Of a stretch of 64,000 nucleotides of DNA, positions 9,601-19,210 are shown piece by piece. A model generated the notes under the pieces. That model ran no database searches. It was not told where the DNA came from and saw only the letters and a program-made list of their open reading frames with translations. Origin of the DNA: an uncultured Clostridia bacterium (GTDB lineage Bacteria > Bacillota > Clostridia > TANB77 > CAG-508); assembly GCA_934168365.1 (NCBI GenBank), contig CAKPNJ010000004.1, positions 18,980-82,979 on the forward strand. Reading direction: 5' to 3'. Position numbers and translations under genes: made by a program. Within the stretch, counting starts at the first letter, position 1, and each line of letters begins with the position of its first letter.

Positions 9601-11681
9601 AAGAAATTTGTTATTATTTGAGAATAGATAAAATTACAGAAGTATTGACAGAAAGAAAAGATGGTGACGAAAGTGCAGATGGTGACGAAAGTGCAGATAG
9701 ACCTAGTAGTTATCCTAAATTAATAAAGACACAGATGTATGTGACTATAGATGGAACAACAGATAAAACATATTCTAATGAATGTAGCTTAAATATACAA
9801 GAAGGCAAAATTGCACTTGAGTTAATTAGTGATATATTTGAAAATCAAACATTACAAACTGGAGATATTATGGAATACACAATAAATGTAGAAAATATTT
9901 CTAGAAAAGGAGCTTTATCTAATACAAAACTTACAGTAAACCTACCAACCGGTGTTAAATTTGAAAATGCACTTATCAAAGATAGTTTGTCAGCAGAAAC
10001 AGGCACTACTCAAGGAATAAGCTATGATGAAACATTAAATATAGTAACTATAGACATAGGAACATTAGAGACTGAAAAAGTTATAATGTTAAATATAAAA
10101 ATGGAAAATATAGATAATGGATTTTCTATAATAGCAAAAGCAAAAGCTGATGGAGCAGAAGAATGCTATTCTAATATTACAGAATATGTAGCAGAAACAG
10201 TAAAACTAGAAGTATCACAATTAACATCAACACCTAACTATGTAAAAGAAACACAAAACTTAACATATACATTAAAAATAGCAAACAAAGGCAATGGAGT
10301 AGTAACAAATATTAGAATTAAAGATATTTTACCAGAAGGATTAACAGCTGAAAAGGTTACTTATATATATCAAGGTACAGAAAAACAAATTTCATATTCT
10401 AATAATGAAATTATGATACCAATAATAACAGGAGGACAAGAATTTGAGCTTAAATTAGTAACAAAAGCTAATTTATTACCAGACAAAAATGATAGAAAAG
10501 TAACAAATAAAATGTCAGTTACAGCTAATGGATTTGAAGAGGTACAAACAAATACAGTAACAAACACTATTGAGTATTATGCAAAAGCACATGAAAATGA
10601 TGGAGGAACTACAAATCCAGATAACCCAAACAATCCAGATACACCATCAACAGAAAGATACAAAATAACAGGTACAGCATGGCTAGATAGCAACAAAAAC
10701 GGAATGAGAGATTCACAAGAAGAATTACTAGCAAATGTAAAAGCAATATTAGTAAATAAATCTAATAATTCAATAGTAAAAGATATAGACACAAAACAAG
10801 AAAAATCTACAACAACTAATAGTGAGGGATATTATGAATTTACTAATATACCACAAGGACAATATTTTGTACTATTTGTATATGATGCGGGTAAATACAG
10901 TATTACAGAATACCAAAAACCAGGAGTTGATACATCTGTAAACTCAGACGCAATAGATATAGAAGTTATACTATATGGAGAAAAAACAGTAGCAGGAATA
11001 ACAGATACAATAGTAGTATCAAACTCAAATATTAGAGATATTGACATTGGTTTATATGACCAAGAAAAATTTGACTTAAGACTAGATAAATATATAAGCA
11101 AAATTACAAGAACAACACCAACATCAGGAACAGAAGTATTTGAATACAATAACGAAAAACTTACTAAAATAGAAGTTTTAAAGAAAAACTTAGGAAAAAG
11201 CAGTATAGTTGTAGAATACAAAATAGTGGTAAAAAATGAAGGAGCAGTAGCAGGATATGCTAAAAAAGTAGCAGATTATTTACCAAAAGGAGTAGTATTT
11301 AATACAGAGCTAAACAAAGACTGGTATTTATCAGATAATGGCAATGTATATAATACAAGCCTAGAAAACACAATTATAAACCCAGGAGAATCAAAAGAAC
11401 TTACACTAGTATTAGTAAAGCAAATAACAGAAGATAGTATAGGAATACTAAACAATACAGCAGAAATATATGAAGCATATAATGAACAAGGCTTAAAAGA
11501 TATAGACTCAACACCAGCAAACAATGTAGAAACAGAAGATGATATATCAAAAGCAGATATTGTTTTAGGAATAGTAACAGGTGCACAAATAGCAATGTAT
11601 ATAACATTACCTATAGTAATAATAGCATTGTTAGGATTTGGAGTATTGGAAATTAAAAAAAGAGTTTTAAATAAAAGATAA
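6633..11681 (+). CDS. Giant secreted surface protein with DUF11-like and SdrD-B-like domains, membrane-anchored C-terminus
   Basis: A 1682-residue extracellular protein. Seen: signal peptide (KKVIAVLILTCMISANLSII, residues about 6-25), a long Thr/Asn-rich region of repeated beta-sandwich units with the DUF11-like signature (for example YTLKIANKGNGVVTNIRIKD then ILPEGL), an SdrD-B/Cna-B-like domain starting near residue 1346 (TAWLDSNKNGMRD ... SEGYYEFTNIPQGQYFV), one more DUF11-like domain, and a final hydrophobic helix followed by KKRVLNKR. No LPXTG is present; the helix is preceded by VLGIVTGAQ. Residues coded by 9660-9695 are two exact tandem copies of DGDESA. Likely an adhesin or stalk protein. 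First gene of an operon with the next one (28-base gap). Confidence 0.8.
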   Translation: MNKLLKKVIAVLILTCMISANLSIIGGYGISYALSATELSNQNSKTQNSNVEFNSYFEGGVHSKTEQIENTTKLFVNIKVKNSGYLENPTISFADVNFKIAGQIKNENVQSIDANANKIVLSKLNNGTDITLEIPIKLLNQNEVTLDNFDKETTTNFTATYVDGNGKSNSISKQVINKLTWNETETVNAVLEANTTKQIPYHVGEKYGVIFQYSIESGVENSKLPIKTTNISVSAPQLNNLKPTTGNVIAMSTEATNGENSENSFGTQNYNYDATTGMLTINVANKQDKISWVKNVQDKYLVTFIFDTKEAYDYVVNNATEIKYSMKANSKVELYNSSNHTIEGDTEQNAKYTPATEGTVSIQKIGDMLDFEINTIQTISKGQIYANYESENKKETTYNVKYYTTICDKDLTDKIEFTQVPEGFSTQESTANITTVTETNLVYNKNVRINKNVFQKILGEEGTITISGTDGTEIAKIDKTTTLSNEEYIVDISNKNANQLVITTSKPVAEGRLVIETEKAIKAGYNDNQLQTVKMFKTLVTTLKADVNGKNVQTSKNIQLTEPKTVIDVTVNKKDLTTAVENKNVEIRAVLDTSTTNNALYKNPTLKIKLPEYIDKVNVNSYDIVMGNGLKIKSVKKAKEAGKTILNVELKESQTEYTLDAQYKGAIVILNTNLTTKTLTPTNKNKIVVEYTNNNELATNTQGTIERELNFVAPTGIVTANGISNYADGKGDLLSIADEGATGTIARNSSARTATIYGKIINNYPNFIKDIVILGKIPSKGNTNIDTNTALGSTFDTKIKQAVTLKNVDTANYTVYYSTVENANKDLTNTANGWTTTFSENAKTYMIVLQNQQLQTGETLEFSYNVEIPANISYNNNTYQMYKVSYTNASSVGELPESKTSSIICLTTGQGPELSVELKSTADVVREGQVIKMKATVKNTGSLTAKNVKAVVTLPEYAKFTDYVPANGFYPVAETEKTIDVGTLEPNQSKEICYYLRIDKITEVLTERKDGDESADGDESADRPSSYPKLIKTQMYVTIDGTTDKTYSNECSLNIQEGKIALELISDIFENQTLQTGDIMEYTINVENISRKGALSNTKLTVNLPTGVKFENALIKDSLSAETGTTQGISYDETLNIVTIDIGTLETEKVIMLNIKMENIDNGFSIIAKAKADGAEECYSNITEYVAETVKLEVSQLTSTPNYVKETQNLTYTLKIANKGNGVVTNIRIKDILPEGLTAEKVTYIYQGTEKQISYSNNEIMIPIITGGQEFELKLVTKANLLPDKNDRKVTNKMSVTANGFEEVQTNTVTNTIEYYAKAHENDGGTTNPDNPNNPDTPSTERYKITGTAWLDSNKNGMRDSQEELLANVKAILVNKSNNSIVKDIDTKQEKSTTTNSEGYYEFTNIPQGQYFVLFVYDAGKYSITEYQKPGVDTSVNSDAIDIEVILYGEKTVAGITDTIVVSNSNIRDIDIGLYDQEKFDLRLDKYISKITRTTPTSGTEVFEYNNEKLTKIEVLKKNLGKSSIVVEYKIVVKNEGAVAGYAKKVADYLPKGVVFNTELNKDWYLSDNGNVYNTSLENTIINPGESKELTLVLVKQITEDSIGILNNTAEIYEAYNEQGLKDIDSTPANNVETEDDISKADIVLGIVTGAQIAMYITLPIVIIALLGFGVLEIKKRVLNKR
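9660..9695 (+). repeat. 18-bp in-frame tandem duplication inside the surface-protein gene
   Basis: The 18-base unit beginning GATGGTGACGAAAGTGCA occurs twice without mismatch at 9660-9677 and 9678-9695. It adds six acidic residues in frame, in a linker between two beta-sandwich domains. Codons here (GAC, GGT) differ from the surrounding AT-rich style. Confidence 0.9.
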
Positions 11682-11709
11682 AATTTGAAAGAGAGGAGGA
11701 AGCTTTTAT

Positions 11710-14700
11710 ATGAAAAACATAATTACAAAAACAATTGCTCTAATTTTAATTACTTTATCAGTAATAACCTACCTATCTAGTATTGTTTATGCAGAAGGAA
11801 AAGATTATTCACATTTGCATATAGGTGGCTTTGAAGCAGTGGAACATAATGACTGGATGTTACCAATCAATATTTCAGAGTATTTATATTGTATAGAACC
11901 AGGAGCTTTTATAGATTATACCAGTACTATATCATATGCGGATGCTGTGGCAGAAAAAGGAAAAGTGTATACTTCAGAGTGTTTATGTCCTGCTTTACCT
12001 AAAAAGGGAAAAGTAACATACACACAATATAGAGAAGCTGGAAGTGGAGAATTATCACCATCGATGGCATATATAGTAACAGATAGCCCAAGTGGATATA
12101 ATAAAGACAAACAAAAAGGAATTTATCATTTGAGAGATTTATATACAAAAGATGGGAAACGTGCAGACTTGAACCTAGTAGAAGGAAATGGAACATCATC
12201 ACATGATGATGGAGAGCCAACTAAATATGATACAGAAGCTGTAGATTATGGAAACTTTATGATAGATATTAAAGATAATAACGAAAAAATAGCACAATCA
12301 AACAATACACAAAAAAATAAAGTATACACAAAAATTGACTACAAAACCCAAAAATATACAGTAGGACCTTTTAATATTAGTTATGTAAATGGTACATATG
12401 GAGACCTTACCTTTGGTGGTATTACAGGCGTAGATGTAATATGTTATAACAAAGACGGAAAAAAATTAAACAAAACTTTAAGCATAGAAAAATTTATTAT
12501 AAATAACCAGGAGGTAACACCAGATTATTTTACACCAGATGAAGACAAAATAGATAGAACATCACAAGCATACCCAAAATCAGGAGAAAACTTTGAAATT
12601 GTATTTAAAGACCCAAACATTGGAGTGGCAGAAAATGATAAAGAAAATAGAACTACCAAAATATATGTAAAAATAAGATTCCAATATATGAAAGCAACTG
12701 GACAATATGTAAAATACAATGGAACAAAATATGAAGTAACATATAGTGAAGAACATAAAGAGCATAAACATTATGATACACATCATAGTCTTGACTCAGA
12801 AGGAAATCACTCTGGATGCTATACTTCTATTAGATGGTGTCACAGTTGTAAAGCAACAGGAGGATTGAAAGAAAAACACCAACAAACTCTAGCTATGATG
12901 GATGGAGAAAGAGAGCTAATTGATGATGAAATAGTTATAGGAAATGAAAAAGACCTATTTACCACATCAATGGATTTAGCTGGATATGTATGGGAAGATG
13001 GTTTAGGTGGAAAAGAAGGTAAACCAGATGGACTTAATAATACAGACAAATTAGATAAAGCAATTCCAAACATAAGAGTTGTACTATATACAAGCAAAGG
13101 AAATGCAGTAGATGAAAAACTTACAGATGATGAAGGATATTACTTATTCACAGACATGGACCCTCTAAAAAAATACTATGTAGCATTTGAATATAACGGA
13201 CAGTTATATATACCTACACAGTACACAAGAGATACCAAAACATATTATGATGAAGAATGGAAACATTCGTCAAAAGCTACAGAAATATCCAAAGAAAGAA
13301 CAGCATTTGATAATAGGTTTGCAGAGATAGGGGCATACCCATATAACTATATGAGAGAAAATGGAAAATACAATAAAGCATATTCACATTATGAGTTAAT
13401 GGGCTTTAAACTAAATGAAGATGGAAATTACTATTATGACGAAAGTCAACATTATGCAGATGGCTTTTATGAAATAAAAGATGGAAACATAGTAGTATCA
13501 GATAAACTAAATAAAGCAAAAGTAACTAAGAAAACAGAAAATGCAGATGAGCAAAAACTAAACTTTGTAGATGATTGCAAAATATATGCATACACAAGAG
13601 CACAAGATGCAAAAAGCCATGACTTATATCCAATTTATGACCAATTTATTGTAAATAAAAATTCAGATCAAACATACAAAACTGGAAAAGAAGCAAGAGC
13701 ATTAAAAGTTGCTATCAACGATGTTGTAGTAGCAGGAAAAACATATAAAGCACTATACACAGGTCAATTCTTTGTAGATTTAGGTCTTATAAGAAGAAAT
13801 GAAGTAGACTTAGCATTAAGAAAGGATATTCTATATGCAGCAACCAAAATAAATGGATATGGATCAGAAAAAATAAATGGAAAAGTAGAAGTATACAAAT
13901 ATGACAAACGTGATCAAAACAATAAGAATAATGATAATTATTGGGAAATTCAATATAGAATGAGAAATTATGCTAACTACTATGGTGGAATGTATGTAAA
14001 TGGAATCTATGAATCTGATTACCAATATAGAGGCGAACAAACAAATGGTGGAAGTAACTTAGAAGCATACATAACATATAAAATAACAATTAGAAATGCC
14101 TCTCAAAATACATTAGGTGAAATAACAGAAGTAGTAGATTATTATGATAAAGACTATACATATGAGCCAAGTCTTTCTTGGGTAAAATATAAAACAAACT
14201 CTGCAGATACTTCTAATGATGAAATATCAGCAGTAAAAGAGCAAGATTATCATGATATGATACTTGAAAATAATTTATCAAAAATTCCAAATGCTAAACC
14301 AATAAGTAGCAGTACCCAAAGTAGCATATATGACGGAAGAGACAAACAAGGAGAACCAGAAGTAGCAAAAGAACAAAGAGACATAAATACTAAGATGAAT
14401 GTTGTATATGTTAAAGGATTAGCAGGTAAAAAACTAGCTGTTGGAGAACAAGCATATATTTACTTAACATTTAAAGTAAATACAAATGGAGAGAATCCAA
14501 TAACTTTAGATACTGAAGACAGTTTAAAAATGAATTATGCTGAAATAAATGGATATAAAACATATTATACAGATGGTACTGTTTTACCAAATGACATAAA
14601 GAAAACAAGCCAAGATCCAGCAGGAATAATTGATATGAACTCTACACCAGGAAACTTAAGACTAGCGGATATAACAGGAAACAAATATGAAAAGAACTTT

Positions 14701-16515
14701 GAAAATGATACAGACCGTGCAAAAGGTTTACAAATAAAAATAGATGAAAATGCTGAAAGAAAAATAAATGGTACGGTTTGGGAAGAACAAAGAACAAAGA
14801 CAGTAGGAGAAGCAGTAATTGGTGATGGTGTGAAAGATAATGACGAAATAAAAATACAAGGAGTTACAGTACAGTTAGTTGAAAAACTAGACAACGGAGA
14901 AGAATTCTTATGGCAAACAACTACAACTAATGATAAAGGAGAATATAACTTCTCGAAATTTGTACCAGGTAACTATGTTGTAAGATTTATGTATGGACAT
15001 AATGATAGCACTGTATTAACAAAAAATAATGGTGGAGCAAATAATGTATCATATAATGGTCAAGATTTTAAATCGACAGTATATCAAAAAGATATGAATG
15101 GAAGTGAAATTTCTAAATATACAGACACATATTATGACATAAAAGCATCTGACGCCTTTGATAAAAATGTATCTGACGCAAAAGACATCTGGGGAGACAT
15201 AAAAGTTACTATCAATCAAAGCACAGGACCACTTACAAATTACAAAGATTCAACTCAACATATATATAATGAAAAAGATGCTAAACAAAATATAACATTA
15301 CAAGGAAGAGAGTCTGTAATAAATTACTCTAACAAAAATCTTGAAAATCATCGTGCAGAAGTTTTAACATCACCATATGCAAAAACTGATCTTAGAAGTG
15401 AATTGATTAAAAATACACAAATGATTGCACAAACTGGAGTTATAGTAATTGAAGGTGAATACAACAGACAATCAACAATTGGTGATAACAGTAGTAGTGA
15501 TAAAGGTGATAACAACAAAGATGAATATAAATTTAAAAATCATCTAAATGGAAATTACACTATCAATAATCTTGACTTTGGTTTAACAGAAAGACCAAAA
15601 GCTCAATTAGAACTAAATAAACAAGTAACAAATGTAAAAATAACATTAGCAAATGGAAATGTGTTATTTGATGCAGATGATGCCGTAGCAAACTTAGCTT
15701 GGATAAAACATAAAGACTATAATGTAATTGCTGGAATGAACAACGAAAAATATAATGAATTTTACGACAAGAGCAAATCAGACTCAAAATACAACCGTTA
15801 TTCATATAAAACAGATATTAACGATATAGTAACAAAGACAAGTTCAAACAACGGACTTATTCAAATAACAATGGACTCAGAGTTAATGCATGGTGCAAAA
15901 ATACAAATAAGCTATAAGCTAAATGTAAAAAACATTGGTGAAACAGATTATACAGGACAAGACTTCTACTATAAAGCAACAGGAGAATCAGAAGCAACCA
16001 AAGTAACAACAGCAGCAAGTTTACTTGTAGATTATGTAGCAAATAACTTACAATACAGAACAGCTGATAACAACGGCTGGACAGCTACAAGCACAGAAGA
16101 ACTTATTAGTGCAAACAATGTGGACAGTACATTAAAAGGTTCATTAGATAAATATAATACTAAAATTACAACACAAAAATTTGGTAAGGCATTAAAACCA
16201 GGAGAAGATATTTCAGGAGACTTAATATTAACACAAACTATCACAGCTCAAAACACAGAAGATGATATGAACTATAAAAACGTAGCTGAAATATTACAAA
16301 CTACAAACACTGTTGGAAGAAGAATGGCTTACTCAGTGGTAGGAAATCAAGATCCAACAGGAGATATAACAGAAATAGATAGTGCAAAAGCAGAAAACGT
16401 ATTGATTTTACCACCATTTGGTAATACTTACCTATACTTTGGACTAGGAATTGTAGTAATAGCACTAATAGCAGGAGCAGTAATAATCATTAAGAAAAAA
16501 GTTCTTGTTAAATAA
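11710..16515 (+). CDS. Giant secreted surface protein with N-terminal thioester-like region and SdrD-B-like domains
   Basis: A 1601-residue extracellular protein. Seen: signal peptide (residues about 5-28, ending VYAEG); an N-terminal region with YCIEPG (C61) and a later KQKGIYHLRDLY (Q135), the Cys...Gln layout of thioester adhesin domains; a His/Cys-rich stretch near 345-400 containing CHSC; SdrD-B-like domains near 415-500 (DLAGYVWEDGLGG ... DDEGYYLFTDM) and 1020-1100 (INGTVWEEQ ... NDKGEYNFSKFVPGNYVV); DUF11-like segments; and a terminal hydrophobic helix with KKKVLVK. VLILPPFGNTYLY directly precedes the helix and may be a non-standard sorting or processing signal. Probably a co-expressed adhesin partner of the upstream protein. 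Confidence 0.8.
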   Translation: MKNIITKTIALILITLSVITYLSSIVYAEGKDYSHLHIGGFEAVEHNDWMLPINISEYLYCIEPGAFIDYTSTISYADAVAEKGKVYTSECLCPALPKKGKVTYTQYREAGSGELSPSMAYIVTDSPSGYNKDKQKGIYHLRDLYTKDGKRADLNLVEGNGTSSHDDGEPTKYDTEAVDYGNFMIDIKDNNEKIAQSNNTQKNKVYTKIDYKTQKYTVGPFNISYVNGTYGDLTFGGITGVDVICYNKDGKKLNKTLSIEKFIINNQEVTPDYFTPDEDKIDRTSQAYPKSGENFEIVFKDPNIGVAENDKENRTTKIYVKIRFQYMKATGQYVKYNGTKYEVTYSEEHKEHKHYDTHHSLDSEGNHSGCYTSIRWCHSCKATGGLKEKHQQTLAMMDGERELIDDEIVIGNEKDLFTTSMDLAGYVWEDGLGGKEGKPDGLNNTDKLDKAIPNIRVVLYTSKGNAVDEKLTDDEGYYLFTDMDPLKKYYVAFEYNGQLYIPTQYTRDTKTYYDEEWKHSSKATEISKERTAFDNRFAEIGAYPYNYMRENGKYNKAYSHYELMGFKLNEDGNYYYDESQHYADGFYEIKDGNIVVSDKLNKAKVTKKTENADEQKLNFVDDCKIYAYTRAQDAKSHDLYPIYDQFIVNKNSDQTYKTGKEARALKVAINDVVVAGKTYKALYTGQFFVDLGLIRRNEVDLALRKDILYAATKINGYGSEKINGKVEVYKYDKRDQNNKNNDNYWEIQYRMRNYANYYGGMYVNGIYESDYQYRGEQTNGGSNLEAYITYKITIRNASQNTLGEITEVVDYYDKDYTYEPSLSWVKYKTNSADTSNDEISAVKEQDYHDMILENNLSKIPNAKPISSSTQSSIYDGRDKQGEPEVAKEQRDINTKMNVVYVKGLAGKKLAVGEQAYIYLTFKVNTNGENPITLDTEDSLKMNYAEINGYKTYYTDGTVLPNDIKKTSQDPAGIIDMNSTPGNLRLADITGNKYEKNFENDTDRAKGLQIKIDENAERKINGTVWEEQRTKTVGEAVIGDGVKDNDEIKIQGVTVQLVEKLDNGEEFLWQTTTTNDKGEYNFSKFVPGNYVVRFMYGHNDSTVLTKNNGGANNVSYNGQDFKSTVYQKDMNGSEISKYTDTYYDIKASDAFDKNVSDAKDIWGDIKVTINQSTGPLTNYKDSTQHIYNEKDAKQNITLQGRESVINYSNKNLENHRAEVLTSPYAKTDLRSELIKNTQMIAQTGVIVIEGEYNRQSTIGDNSSSDKGDNNKDEYKFKNHLNGNYTINNLDFGLTERPKAQLELNKQVTNVKITLANGNVLFDADDAVANLAWIKHKDYNVIAGMNNEKYNEFYDKSKSDSKYNRYSYKTDINDIVTKTSSNNGLIQITMDSELMHGAKIQISYKLNVKNIGETDYTGQDFYYKATGESEATKVTTAASLLVDYVANNLQYRTADNNGWTATSTEELISANNVDSTLKGSLDKYNTKITTQKFGKALKPGEDISGDLILTQTITAQNTEDDMNYKNVAEILQTTNTVGRRMAYSVVGNQDPTGDITEIDSAKAENVLILPPFGNTYLYFGLGIVVIALIAGAVIIIKKKVLVK

Positions 16516-16520
16516 TTATT

Positions 16521-16562
16521 AGAAATCTTATAAGGGGAAACTTTTATAGGATTTCTTTTTTT
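16521..16562 (+). terminator. Rho-independent terminator of the surface-protein operon
   Basis: AGAAATCTTATAAG pairs with CTTTTATAGGATTTCT across GGGAAA with minor mismatch or wobble, followed by a T-run (16555-16562). Confidence 0.85.
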
Positions 16563-16582
16563 GGAAGAATAGACTAAATATA

Positions 16583-16611
16583 TTGAAAAATGAGTAAAAA
16601 TAATGTAAAAT
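16583..16611 (+). promoter_or_regulatory. Possible SigA promoter upstream of spoIIE
   Basis: TTGAAA at 16583-16588, 17-base spacer and TAAAAT at 16606-16611. It would give a leader of about 145 bases before spoIIE. The better-placed candidate is at 16695-16727. Confidence 0.45.
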
Positions 16612-16687
16612 ATAAAACATAAAAAAGAAAAAACAAATAAAAACACTAAAGATAGCAAAAAAGATAGAAAACTTTTTTCATTTGCAT

Positions 16688-16727
16688 ACCAAAAACGACA
16701 AACATTTTAAATAGCTTGTACTAAAAT
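16688..16727 (+). promoter_or_regulatory. Candidate Spo0A-type promoter of spoIIE with long spacer
   Basis: ACGACA (16695-16700) and TAAAAT (16722-16727) are 21 bases apart. In Bacillus subtilis the Spo0A-activated SigA promoters spoIIG and spoIIE have an unusually long spacer with 0A boxes over the -35 region. The reverse strand here reads TTTGTCGTTTTTGG, which shares TGTCG with the 0A box TGTCGAA but not its last two bases. The same 15-base block recurs at 19211-19225. Inference only. Confidence 0.45.
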
Positions 16728-16761
16728 ATATGCAGATTAAAAAAGTAGGGGTGGTAAAAAA

Positions 16762-19209
16762 GTGTTTAATAATAAAAACAATGAAGAAACAGCTAAACAG
16801 ATACTAGCAAATCTTTTTAGTATACAAAATATTATTATTTATATAATATCATTTATGATTTCAATGGTAGGCTTTAGAAGCCAAAGCCTTATGCTTAGTA
16901 TAAATCCGTTTGGAATAAGCTTTTTAGCTTCAATGCTAAGTAACCGTAAGCCCATTGGATTTATATACTTACTAACATTAGTAGGCACATTTATTTCATT
17001 TGGTACAAATAGTACACTAATATATTTTTTAACAACACTTGTGTTTTTTGTATTATTATTGATAAAAAGACCAAAAGAACAAGAAGACGTTAATGAACAA
17101 AAAAAATTAGGAGTACATCTATTTATTGCAGTATTATTAGTACAAATAGTGCCAATGTTTTTTACTAATTTTTATGTTTATGATTTATTAACAAGCATAA
17201 TGCTTGGAATAGCTAGTTATGTATTTTATAAAATCTTTACAAACTCAATATCAATGCTACAAGATATAGGCACACAAAAGGCCTTTTCAATTGAAGAAGT
17301 TATTGGTACAAGCCTTTTACTAGCAATTGCATTTTGTGCCTTTGGAGACTTAAGCGTATTTGGTTATAGCATACGCAATATCTTAAGCATATTACTAGTT
17401 CTAATATTAGGCTGGAAAAATGGTATGCTAGTTGGAGCTACAAGCGGTATAACAATAGGAACTGTACTTGGCATAATTGCAGGTAATGAACCAGTTATGG
17501 TTGCATCTTATGCAATATCAGGGCTAATAGCAGGAGTGTTTTATAAACTCGGAAAAATAGGAGTTATAGTTGGCTTTATATTAGGAAATGTAATATTAAC
17601 ATATGTAGCAAATGGTAACACAGTACCAGTAATATTGATACAAGAAATTTTAATAGCATCACTTGGCTTATTAGCAGTACCAAAAAGGTTTAAAATAGAT
17701 ATACAAGATTTAATAGGGAAAGACAAACTACTTCCAGAAACTACTATAAGAGCATTAACAGAAAACGAAGACACAGTATTTAAGCTAAACAGTATGTCAC
17801 AAACAATAGCTGATTTAGCTAAAAGCTATGAAGAAGCAGCAAGTACTGTATTAGAAGAAAAAGATTTAAAAGAGCAAGAATTATCAAATGAGCAGATATT
17901 TAAAGAAGAACTAGATGTAAATATATCAGAATTAGAAAACAACTTATTATATGAAGATATATCACAAAACAATTGTGGCATTGTAGATGAAATATTCAAG
18001 CATTTATTAAAAAATGACATAATTACAGAAAAAGAATTAGCCAATATTTTTGAACAACATAACTTGTATATTGTAGGATTTAAACAAAGTGGCACTGTAG
18101 CAGAAAATGATGTATCAAAAATGATTAAAGCAATAAATTCTGCATATAGAGTTAGTAGAGTTAATTTCATTTGGAAAATGAAGATGCAAGAAAACAAGAA
18201 AAATGTATCTTCTCAATTAGAAGGTGTATCAGAAGCAATATCACAAATGGCAGAAGATATAAAACAAGAAAAAGAAGAACCATTTGAAACTCAAAAACAA
18301 GAAATACTAAACTTATTAAAACAAAAAGAAATAGAAATAGACAACATAAAAATAAAACAAAATATCTCAGGCAGATATTTTGTAGAGGTATTTACTCCAG
18401 TATGTGATGATATAGAAGGCAAAAAATGCAATATCAAAAAAATAGCTAAAATACTAGAAAAAGTATTACAAACTAAATTTGTAATACAAGCACAAAATTG
18501 TAGCTTAAGAGAACAATTAAATACTTGCAAATTTACATATTATTCAGAAGATAAATATAAACTACAAGTAGGAATAGCTACATCAACTAAAGAAGGCTCG
18601 AAAGTATCTGGAGATAGCAATATAGCAACAAAACTAGAAGACGGGAAATACCTATTAGCAATTAGTGATGGAATGGGCTCAGGAGAAGAAGCTAACCAAA
18701 GTAGCAAAATTGCTATAAATATGTTAGCAAGATTATTAAAAGCGGGTTTTGACAAAGAAACTTCTGTAAAACTAATAAACTCAAGTTTAATAGCAAATAC
18801 TAAAGAAGACATGTATACAACTTTAGACATACAAATATTAGACCTATTTGCAGGAAATATGGAATTTATAAAAAATGGAGCATGTCCAACATTTGTAAAA
18901 AGAAATAAAGAAGTACAATTACTAAAATCACTTACACTTCCAGCAGGAATTATGGAAAAAAATGATTTAATAGTATATGATTATGACTTAGAAGATGGCG
19001 ACATTATAGTAATGTGCACAGACGGAATTATAGATGCAAATACAGAATATATAAACAAAGCATTATGGGTAAAATATTTGTTAGAAGATATAAACACAGA
19101 TGACGCACAACAAATAGCAAATATGGTATTAAACGAAGCAATTGACAACGAGTTTGGCATGAAAAAAGACGACATGACAGTAATAGTTGCCAAGGTAAAT
19201 AAAAAATAG
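16762..19209 (+). CDS. spoIIE: Stage II sporulation protein E, membrane-bound PP2C phosphatase
   Basis: SpoIIE dephosphorylates the anti-anti-sigma factor SpoIIAA in the forespore and so releases SigF; it also sits at the polar septum. The 815 residues (B. subtilis: 827) contain an N-terminal block of about ten membrane helices (to about 310), a central regulatory region (about 320-590) and a C-terminal PP2C domain. Metal ligands are visible: D636 in SDGMGSGE, D754 in CTDGIID and D804 in KKDDMTV. Start is GTG at 16762 after AGGGGTGG (16747-16754). Its presence shows the organism is, or recently was, a spore former. It stands alone, downstream of the surface proteins. Confidence 0.95.
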   Translation: MFNNKNNEETAKQILANLFSIQNIIIYIISFMISMVGFRSQSLMLSINPFGISFLASMLSNRKPIGFIYLLTLVGTFISFGTNSTLIYFLTTLVFFVLLLIKRPKEQEDVNEQKKLGVHLFIAVLLVQIVPMFFTNFYVYDLLTSIMLGIASYVFYKIFTNSISMLQDIGTQKAFSIEEVIGTSLLLAIAFCAFGDLSVFGYSIRNILSILLVLILGWKNGMLVGATSGITIGTVLGIIAGNEPVMVASYAISGLIAGVFYKLGKIGVIVGFILGNVILTYVANGNTVPVILIQEILIASLGLLAVPKRFKIDIQDLIGKDKLLPETTIRALTENEDTVFKLNSMSQTIADLAKSYEEAASTVLEEKDLKEQELSNEQIFKEELDVNISELENNLLYEDISQNNCGIVDEIFKHLLKNDIITEKELANIFEQHNLYIVGFKQSGTVAENDVSKMIKAINSAYRVSRVNFIWKMKMQENKKNVSSQLEGVSEAISQMAEDIKQEKEEPFETQKQEILNLLKQKEIEIDNIKIKQNISGRYFVEVFTPVCDDIEGKKCNIKKIAKILEKVLQTKFVIQAQNCSLREQLNTCKFTYYSEDKYKLQVGIATSTKEGSKVSGDSNIATKLEDGKYLLAISDGMGSGEEANQSSKIAINMLARLLKAGFDKETSVKLINSSLIANTKEDMYTTLDIQILDLFAGNMEFIKNGACPTFVKRNKEVQLLKSLTLPAGIMEKNDLIVYDYDLEDGDIIVMCTDGIIDANTEYINKALWVKYLLEDINTDDAQQIANMVLNEAIDNEFGMKKDDMTVIVAKVNKK

Positions 19210-19210
19210 T

